IMG/VR virus record: IMGVR_UViG_3300034356_003349 | Span: 1-49,052 of that record | DNA: 49,052 bases | Strand: one strand, 5' to 3' | Source of the DNA: a virus | Part shown: in pieces, positions 43,456-49,052 of the stretch | How the letters are laid out: the number at the start of each line of letters is the position of its first letter | Position numbering within the stretch: position 1 is the first letter of the stretch | Notes under the pieces: model-generated | What the model was told of the DNA's origin: nothing | The model's database searches: none | The model's input: only the letters and a program-made list of their open reading frames with translations | Translations under genes and position numbers: made by a program

Positions 43456-46400
43456 TACCAGAATCCCCCTTTGAGCAAGTCGCCGTTGGCAAAACTCTTG
43501 AGACTAAATTGTTTGCTGACCTGACTGCGTGATTGTATTGGCAGCAATACTAAACTAATATCAATTTTGGTGGGCACATACGTGGGGTTGTTTGTGCCCA
43601 AGGTTGGTGGTGGTGGTGGTGTAGTTATAGCACCTGGTTGTAATCCAGTTACACCTGCGTTTGCCAATCTAATTAGCGATGCAAAACTAGAGCTGGTGGG
43701 CAAAGTTTGTCTATTTCGTTTTTGTAACAAGTTAGTTCCGTTGATTTCTACAGTTCTTGCTCGAATATAATCTACGTCTCCGGGAAGATTGTAGCTAAAA
43801 GATTTTACCAAGCAAGGGTGCAAGTTAAATTGGAACTCTCCAAGGCCTTGCAAAAATACCATTGGAGGTGGGGTTCCGCGCTGGGCATCTTGACCGTAAA
43901 ACATTTTTGTGACACTGCGGAAAAAATGTATTACTGCCAACATATAATTAGCTTCGTTGGTGTCTTGCGCTGTAAATGTTGCCTGTAGTTGTATATCGTC
44001 TACGTAGCTATTTTGATAAAAATGTCCACGATAATTGCTGTGGGTCAAATCGTAGGTACTGTAATTGGCAGCGTAGACTGTGTTGATGACCGGGGTATAA
44101 GGGAACACTACTCCGTCAGTAACTGACAGCGGCCAAAGAATACCATCACTGCTGATACCTGGATCTTTGTAAAGATAGTCTGCACTGGGCGCCAATCTCA
44201 ACTTTACTCGCCAATCACCTTCGTTGGCCTGTTTTCTTTGTGCCTCAATGGCAGCTTGATTTTGTGCCAGTTTGGTCTTGGCCAAGGTGATGGCTGCGGA
44301 TCTTGACTCTTCGGCACTGAGCAATGTGCCGGGATCAACGTAACCATCGCCAACAAAAACAGGATTGTTATTTTCGTCTAGAGCCCAGCCAGGATTTAAG
44401 TTGCCGTCATCGTCATAAGGCAACCCATTTGGGTACAGACTGGGATCTTGTGTAATTGCTACGTCAGCAGGGCCTTCGTTGAATCTTGCTTCTGCATCAG
44501 CTCGACTTTGTACATTCAATGCCTCAAAGTCATCGCCAACGTTTAGCGCATCAGCATATTCAGTTGCTTGTTCCTGGGTAAATCCACCGGCAACTATTTC
44601 GTTTGTGTCAAGATTGTACACATCATAAGTGCCAGTTTCTACATTGTATGCTACAGCAAAATTACCAACTGGTGCAATAGCTGTTAAATTGGCATCTTGA
44701 AATGCCGCTGTAGTAGACTCTGTGGTTGTGGGGACTGCTTGAGGGTCTTGTTCACTGGTAACAGCCTCTGGGCCAAAATCAATACTGCCCGGGGGCGGAT
44801 CCTCCTCCTCGCCTGCTCCACCTGCTTGTATATCAACTGTGGTATTTACAGGGATGGGTTCAAGAGCTTCAACTCCGCCACCACCGCCACCACCGCCACC
44901 ACCAGAGATAAGATTGTATCCGGTGACCACCAGATTTATTTTTGGGATTAGTAGTCTTGCCAAGGCCAATGCAGCTTCTGCTGGGGTCTGGTCAACATTT
45001 GTTATAATGTCTCCGATGCTTACAATTTTATTTGCAGTACCAATTGCATTGTTAATCTGACTAAAACCTGGTATTTGATTCAACGCTAGGTCAATGGCTT
45101 TGTTAATTAACTTTTCAACCACAGGTCCTTGGTTATCTAAGCCTAACGAAGCTCTAATAGCCGCTGATGCACTGGTATTGGCAGTGACTTCAACTGTTTG
45201 AATTGCAGTATCACCTTGATCCGCATTGGGCAAGGTTGTATCTGTAACAACATCAGCACTGACTCTTTGATTGCGACCTGTTGAGTTAAGTGCAATTTCA
45301 ATATCTGCTACACCAATGTCGGCTGCCACAAGAGCTTGAGTGTTGATTGAATTTTGTGTTAGTACCAAAGTTTCAATGGCTAGAACTTGTTCTTCAGTTA
45401 TACTACCATTTTGAGTGATGTATTGTGCAATCAGTGCATCAGTAATACGTTGAGTGGCGTCTAATCCCAGTGTGTCGTTGGCTACATTGTAAGGTACTAG
45501 CCCTAGATTTGATATTCCTATAATCGGTTGACCAGAATTGTTAACATCACTTACAAGATTATTAAATGTCCTGCCTATTCCAGAGTCGTTTATTATAGAT
45601 TTTTGTGCTGGGGTAAGTTGATCATAAAAATCGTTGATCAATGCTTTCCTGGCTTCTGTAAATGTTAACGGGCTTGAATCACTAATTGATATATTTCGCA
45701 CACTATCGATTACATCCTGTGCTTGATTCAGGGTATCTCTTGTGGTAACTGCAACATTCAATCCATCGTTAATAACTCTTTGCAATACTTGTCGCTCTTC
45801 GGTGGTTAGGTTAAATCCGTTTCCATCAGCTTCTAGTAAATTACCTGCTAGGTTTGCATTTTCAATTGCCTGGGCTCGGCCGGCGGCCGTAGCTAAATTA
45901 GGGCTGGAAAGCGCAAGATTTGTTAGTTCAGTCTCCAGTGCTAGATCTAGTTGTGCTTGTGTGTCTGCTGACAATCCAGAGGCAGTGCTGTTAGCAACCG
46001 TGGTTGATTCTGATGTTTTAATTTGTACGTTAAATTGATTAACCGATAGCGGCACATTGAGTGACTGTCCATCGTCGGCTCTAGTCAATATAGTTTCGTC
46101 AATTGTGTCTATTATAGGATACGTGTCATCTACACCTTGTGTGTTGGCAATCACTGTGGCAGTCAATGTTTGAATTTCAGCAATAGATCCCGCGGCGTTA
46201 AATTGCGATGTCAAGTATTCGTCACTGCCACTTGATATAGTGTAGTAAGTGTTGTCTAAGCTTAGGGCTTGTGTGCCACCAGTGTTGGGGTTGGCAAATC
46301 CGGTCACAGCATTGTTGGTATAATCAACACCAATTTGGTAGTTTGCCGATCCTACCACACTTGTGTCAAATGTAAATCCAGTGGTGGTTGTATTGGTAAC

Positions 46401-46556
46401 AAATGGATTGGATGTAAATGCATCAAATCCTGTTGCAGTGGTTCCTTGATAGGTGACATTTTGTCCGGCGTACCCCGAGCCGCCAATGGAATTAAATCCA
46501 GTGAACGCATCATACGTGCCGTAGCTGTAGCTAAAACCAAAACCATTTTCACCCAT
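43455..46556 (-). CDS. Structural protein, 1033 aa, first gene of the late block
   Basis: The N terminus is Gly/Tyr/Thr-rich (FGFSYSYGTYDAFTGFNSIGGSGYAG). A long helical/Ala-Asn-Gln-rich part runs to about 520, where a run of ten glycines occurs. An Asp/Glu-rich segment follows. The C-terminal 280 residues are a compact domain with DWRVKLRLAP, YDLTHSNYRGHFYQNSYVDDIQLQATFTAQD, AVIHFFRSVTKMFYG, GTPPPMVFLQGLGEFQFNLHPCLVKSFSYNLPGDVDYIRA and KIDISLVLLPIQSRSQVSKQF. This domain is typical of the protein next to gp53 in T4-like marine phages and may cap the tail tube or join the hub. A Pro run (TPPPPPT) lies near residue 970. Exact T4 counterpart uncertain. Confidence 0.8.
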   Translation of the reverse strand: MGENGFGFSYSYGTYDAFTGFNSIGGSGYAGQNVTYQGTTATGFDAFTSNPFVTNTTTTGFTFDTSVVGSANYQIGVDYTNNAVTGFANPNTGGTQALSLDNTYYTISSGSDEYLTSQFNAAGSIAEIQTLTATVIANTQGVDDTYPIIDTIDETILTRADDGQSLNVPLSVNQFNVQIKTSESTTVANSTASGLSADTQAQLDLALETELTNLALSSPNLATAAGRAQAIENANLAGNLLEADGNGFNLTTEERQVLQRVINDGLNVAVTTRDTLNQAQDVIDSVRNISISDSSPLTFTEARKALINDFYDQLTPAQKSIINDSGIGRTFNNLVSDVNNSGQPIIGISNLGLVPYNVANDTLGLDATQRITDALIAQYITQNGSITEEQVLAIETLVLTQNSINTQALVAADIGVADIEIALNSTGRNQRVSADVVTDTTLPNADQGDTAIQTVEVTANTSASAAIRASLGLDNQGPVVEKLINKAIDLALNQIPGFSQINNAIGTANKIVSIGDIITNVDQTPAEAALALARLLIPKINLVVTGYNLISGGGGGGGGGGVEALEPIPVNTTVDIQAGGAGEEEDPPPGSIDFGPEAVTSEQDPQAVPTTTESTTAAFQDANLTAIAPVGNFAVAYNVETGTYDVYNLDTNEIVAGGFTQEQATEYADALNVGDDFEALNVQSRADAEARFNEGPADVAITQDPSLYPNGLPYDDDGNLNPGWALDENNNPVFVGDGYVDPGTLLSAEESRSAAITLAKTKLAQNQAAIEAQRKQANEGDWRVKLRLAPSADYLYKDPGISSDGILWPLSVTDGVVFPYTPVINTVYAANYSTYDLTHSNYRGHFYQNSYVDDIQLQATFTAQDTNEANYMLAVIHFFRSVTKMFYGQDAQRGTPPPMVFLQGLGEFQFNLHPCLVKSFSYNLPGDVDYIRARTVEINGTNLLQKRNRQTLPTSSSFASLIRLANAGVTGLQPGAITTPPPPPTLGTNNPTYVPTKIDISLVLLPIQSRSQVSKQFSLKSFANGDLLKGGFW
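43604..43621. repeat. Short GGT triplet repeat encoding a proline run
   Basis: Five consecutive GGT triplets on the plus strand correspond to CCA/ACC-type proline codons on the coding strand, giving the TPPPPPT linker near the C terminus of the 1033-aa protein. Slippage-prone but short. Confidence 0.7.
44875..44904. repeat. 30-base glycine-codon repeat (ten Gly)
   Basis: The plus strand is an uninterrupted mix of CCA and CCG triplets, reading as ten GGT/GGC/GGA-type glycine codons on the minus strand inside the 1033-aa protein, between a hydrophobic helix and an acidic linker. It is a flexible hinge and a potential replication-slippage site. Confidence 0.85.
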
Positions 46557-46673
46557 ATATTGTGTACCTTTGTTAATATTTACCTAAAAAATAAACAGCA
46601 CAGTTTAAGAAAAAGGTTGACAAATGTCGTTTTTCTGCTACAATAAGTACTCATACAGGAGACTTACTCAATC
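46557..46673. other. 117-base divergent intergenic region between the late block and gp55
   Basis: It separates the leftward structural block from the rightward gp55 gene. Rightward it holds the sigma70-type promoter and an AGGAGA ribosome site. Leftward the only late-box-like match is GGTAAATA (46577-46584), two mismatches from TATAAATA, with AAAGG about 12 bases before the 46556 ATG. A stretch of A/T-rich sequence lies between. No terminator or small gene was seen. Confidence 0.6.
46617..46644 (+). promoter_or_regulatory. Sigma70-type promoter of gp55
   Basis: TTGACA (46617-46622) is an exact -35 consensus; TACAAT (46639-46644) is a 5/6 match -10; the spacer is 16 bases. A start near 46651 puts AGGAGA (46657-46662) 11 bases ahead of the ATG at 46674. 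This fits host-polymerase expression of the late sigma factor before late transcription begins. Confidence 0.75.
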
Positions 46674-47576
46674 ATGAGTTTAATACCAAAAGCGGCACCT
46701 CGTGTCAATTACCTCAACAACAGAGATATCTTAAAAGAGATTCATCTAAGCAAAGCAACATATTGTAGCTATCTAGATCCAGTCACCGATCATCAATGTG
46801 ATATTATTTTGCCCAGCGTGACCAAAATAAATCAGCGTACCATTGCCGAAGCACGTAGAAATCGTGCTGCCAGACTCACTAGAGAACAAGGCGCCGAGGT
46901 CAATGAAAAGAAAATTGCCAACACTGACTTGGTATTTCGTATCATGACCTGGGAACACATACCCATGGCACCTAAAAAAGTTCCCAAGAATGCTGTGAAA
47001 AAACGCAAACTAGAGGACATACTGGGCATTGAAGATGTACCAGTTGACGATCCGCTTGCTGACATCATTGATGAACCAGTGTTAAACCCCACTCATGTGC
47101 GTGTTAATTTTCCCCCGTTTTGGCACTATAGAGTCACTGATCACAAAATTCCATATCTAGTGGGCAAGAGTCACTGGAAAGGCGATTTAGAAACCGGCGA
47201 GTACAGTCGAGATCACGGACAAATGACTCGCAAGTTGGCCATGATGTTTATGAAATTATGCGAACGATATGCTACAAGGAGCAACTGGCGTGGATACACC
47301 TACAACGAAGAAATGCGGGGGCAAGCCCTGTTACAACTCAGTCAAATTGGACTCCAGTTCGATGAATCAAAATCGCAGAACCCTTTTGCGTATTATACTG
47401 CCGCTATCACTAATAGCTTTACTCGTATCTTGAATATTGAAAAGAAGAACCAAAACATTCGCGATGATATTTTGGAAATGAACGGACTTAATCCTAGTTG
47501 GACACGGCAAAATGCTGGCAAGGCTGGCATGGCTGCTATGAGTGGTCCAGTAACATCCAGTCTTGAGGATCAATAA
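46674..47576 (+). CDS. 55: Late promoter sigma factor gp55
   Basis: This 300-aa protein is the marine form of T4 gp55, the sigma factor that directs host RNA polymerase to TATAAATA late promoters. The region-2-like C-terminal part has RDHGQMTRKLAMMFMKLCERYATRSNWRGYTYNEEMRGQALLQLSQIGLQFDESKSQNPFAYYTAAITNSFTRILNIEKKNQNIRDDILE near 180-275 and NPSWTRQ near 277-283. T4 gp55 is about 185 aa; the extra length is N-terminal, including a KRKLEDILGIEDVPVDDP segment and WHYRVTDHKIPYLVGKSHWKGD. The next gene begins in its stop codon (TAATG). The TATAAATA boxes elsewhere in the window are its expected targets. Confidence 0.93.
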   Translation: MSLIPKAAPRVNYLNNRDILKEIHLSKATYCSYLDPVTDHQCDIILPSVTKINQRTIAEARRNRAARLTREQGAEVNEKKIANTDLVFRIMTWEHIPMAPKKVPKNAVKKRKLEDILGIEDVPVDDPLADIIDEPVLNPTHVRVNFPPFWHYRVTDHKIPYLVGKSHWKGDLETGEYSRDHGQMTRKLAMMFMKLCERYATRSNWRGYTYNEEMRGQALLQLSQIGLQFDESKSQNPFAYYTAAITNSFTRILNIEKKNQNIRDDILEMNGLNPSWTRQNAGKAGMAAMSGPVTSSLEDQ

Positions 47577-48280
47577 TGCCTGAGCTCGATTATCAAGGCC
47601 TACCTTGGGTACAAGGACTAAACCTGCCCGTGGATACCAGAAAAGGCAATGGCGAGCCCAATTTATTTGTGGCCGGGTGCAGTGTATCAGCTGGCATGTT
47701 TATAAACATTGAACAAAGTTATGGCAGTTTGTTGAGTGAAAAAACTCAGATGTCACTGGTACTACTTGCCAATCGATCCACTAGCGTTGACTGGGCCGCA
47801 AACCAAATCATCAGCAGTGATCTCAGACCCGGTGACGTAGTAGTCTGGGGTATCACTGCGGTTCATAGACTTACATGGTTGACTTTGGGTACTGACAATA
47901 ATTTTCAGCCCGTTCATTGTCTTCCCACTATGAATCCTAAATTTGCTAATTTTATGGGCAACAGTGCTTATGATCTTGTAAAACGATTCATGGTCGAAGC
48001 TGAACAACATCATATGCTGGCGGCTGCCACCAAAATATTGCAGGTGAAAAAAGTTTGCGAGATGTCGGGCGCACGCCTGTTATTTGGATTTTTGCCCTAT
48101 TCTGGCACGGATATAGTCAAACAGCTCACAACGGCCTTTACAAATGATGCAGGATATGTTAAAATACCGTATAGTACCGAATCACCACACTGGACAGACT
48201 TTGGATCAGATGGAGCTCATCCTGGTCCAGAAAGTCACCGGTTGATAGCTGAAGCATTTTTTTCTAAACTCAAAAACTAA
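47576..48280 (+). CDS. SGNH/GDSL hydrolase-like protein
   Basis: This 234-aa protein has block I as FVAGCSVSAG (about 31-40), with Ser36 at the usual GxSxxxG nucleophile position, and a block V-like DGAHPGPESH with Asp212 and His215 of the D-x-x-H pair. VVVWGITAVHRLTW in the middle fits the third strand and block III region. A typical glycine-then-asparagine block II/III is not obvious, so activity is probable rather than certain. No signal peptide is visible, so it acts in the cytoplasm or on the virion. Substrates of this family include acyl esters of sugars and lipids. It sits between gp55 and gp47, with a TAATG start and a three-base gap to gp47, an unusual place for such an enzyme. Confidence 0.72.
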   Translation: MPELDYQGLPWVQGLNLPVDTRKGNGEPNLFVAGCSVSAGMFINIEQSYGSLLSEKTQMSLVLLANRSTSVDWAANQIISSDLRPGDVVVWGITAVHRLTWLTLGTDNNFQPVHCLPTMNPKFANFMGNSAYDLVKRFMVEAEQHHMLAAATKILQVKKVCEMSGARLLFGFLPYSGTDIVKQLTTAFTNDAGYVKIPYSTESPHWTDFGSDGAHPGPESHRLIAEAFFSKLKN

Positions 48281-48283
48281 CGT

Positions 48284-49052
48284 ATGGCTAATTTATTTCG
48301 CAAGGCAGCAATCTTCACTGACATTCACTTTGGGCTTAAATCAAACAGTGCATTGCACAACGAAGATTGTTTGGCTTTTGTCAAGTGGGCCACTGCCAAA
48401 GCCCGAGAGGAAGGTTGCGAAACCTGTATGTTTCTAGGTGACTGGCACAACAACCGATCCAGCTTAAACATTGTCACTTTAAATTATAGCTTACGAGCAC
48501 TGGAACACTTAAATGCAAACTTTGAACGTGTGTATTTTATCCCTGGCAATCATGACTTGTATTATCGCGATAAACGTGATGTACAAAGCGTGGAGTGGGC
48601 CAAACATCTTCCAAACGTACAAATTTGTAATGACTGGTTCAGTAGTGGTGACGTAGTTATTGCTCCGTGGTTATGCGGCGATGATCACAAGCGCATTCCA
48701 AAAATGAAAGGCAAGTACATGTTTGGGCATTTTGAACTGCCTGGCTACTTGATGAACGCCATGGTAGAGATGCCGGATCATGGAGAAGTACGACGTGAAG
48801 ATTTCAACAACTTTGAACATGTGTTCACTGGACACTTTCATAAACGTCAGACCAAGAAAAACATCACCTACATTGGCAACTGCTTTCCGCACAACTATGC
48901 TGATGCCGGCGATGACGAGCGTGGACTAACTATACTTGAGTGGGGTCAAGAAACTGTATATCATGCTTGGCCTAATCAGCCTACATATCGAGTGCTTGGA
49001 TTAAGCAATGTCATTGACAACGCTGGCACCCTTTTGCACAAAGACATGCATG
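48284..49052 (+). CDS. 47: Recombination endonuclease subunit gp47 (Mre11/SbcD-like), 3' truncated by window edge
   Basis: The ATG at 48284 opens a frame that runs through the window end (256 codons). Metallophosphoesterase motifs appear in order: DIHFG (Asp13, His15), GDWH (52-55), GNHD (88-91), GHF (148-150) and GHFH (183-186). These bind two metals for nuclease activity. With gp46, outside the window, it forms the T4 recombination nuclease that resects DNA ends in recombination-dependent replication, and it belongs to the Mre11/SbcD family. It follows the SGNH gene after three bases. Most of the T4 protein length (about 339 aa) is present. Confidence 0.94.
   Translation, partial: MANLFRKAAIFTDIHFGLKSNSALHNEDCLAFVKWATAKAREEGCETCMFLGDWHNNRSSLNIVTLNYSLRALEHLNANFERVYFIPGNHDLYYRDKRDVQSVEWAKHLPNVQICNDWFSSGDVVIAPWLCGDDHKRIPKMKGKYMFGHFELPGYLMNAMVEMPDHGEVRREDFNNFEHVFTGHFHKRQTKKNITYIGNCFPHNYADAGDDERGLTILEWGQETVYHAWPNQPTYRVLGLSNVIDNAGTLLHKDMH

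Noticed and set aside
44875-44904. CRISPR or tandem satellite array
   Set aside because: It is a short in-frame glycine codon run inside a structural gene, with no repeat-spacer pattern.
1-49052. tRNA genes, integrase, IS elements
   Set aside because: No cloverleaf-forming run, site-specific recombinase motif or inverted-repeat-flanked transposase was seen on either strand.

Overview
The window is part of the genome of a T4-like contractile-tailed phage, probably from an aquatic metagenome and related in layout to the T4-like cyanophages and pelagiphages. The evidence is a late minus-strand block with recognisable T4-type baseplate genes (gp53, gp5, gp25, gp6) and very long marine-type structural proteins. 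On the plus strand lie a late sigma factor (gp55) and the recombination nuclease subunit gp47. Genes are packed edge to edge with 1-, 4-, 14- or 17-base overlaps. No tRNA, rRNA, CRISPR array, IS element or integrase was seen. The host cannot be named from this window.

Region 1 (1-16282) is an accessory island. At the left edge is the plus-strand C-terminal part of a glycine-amidinotransferase-like enzyme, convergent with everything to its right. From 16282 down to 578 runs one unbroken minus-strand operon. In transcription order it encodes: a 102-aa protein of unknown function; two GT8-like glycosyltransferases; a 110-aa unknown; a GT2-like glycosyltransferase; radical SAM 1; radical SAM 2; a GT-B-like protein; radical SAM 3, 4, 5 and 6; a 362-aa unknown with a His-rich motif; a 33-aa basic micro-protein; a NodU/TobZ-type carbamoyltransferase; a secreted D-Ala-D-Ala peptidase (S11); and a GT25 glycosyltransferase. 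All six radical SAM proteins carry extra cysteines N-terminal to the radical SAM core, so the extra Fe-S (twitch/SPASM-like) domain appears to sit in front of the core rather than behind it. The operon looks like a machine that builds or remodels a glycan or small molecule, probably on the host surface or the virion. Its product is unknown and it is the most interesting part of the window.

Region 2 (16315-46556) is the minus-strand structural block. In transcription order it holds a 1033-aa structural protein, gp53, a 1008-aa structural protein, gp5 (OB fold plus beta-helix, no T4 lysozyme core seen), gp25, a long gp6, a 4788-aa giant structural protein, a 50-aa protein, and three further virion or fiber proteins. 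It ends in a perfect hairpin terminator at 16315-16334. The giant protein contains seven FG-GAP-like motifs (a probable integrin-type seven-bladed propeller), a cupredoxin-like segment, several chitin-binding-like modules and about eleven copies of a fiber-type beta module. TATAAATA-like late promoter boxes occur inside the block, including an exact copy before gp6.

Region 3 (46557-49052) reads rightward from a sigma70-type promoter: gp55, an SGNH-hydrolase-like protein, and the first 256 codons of gp47. The sigma70 promoter on gp55 and the TATAAATA boxes on structural genes fit a T4-like early-to-late switch.
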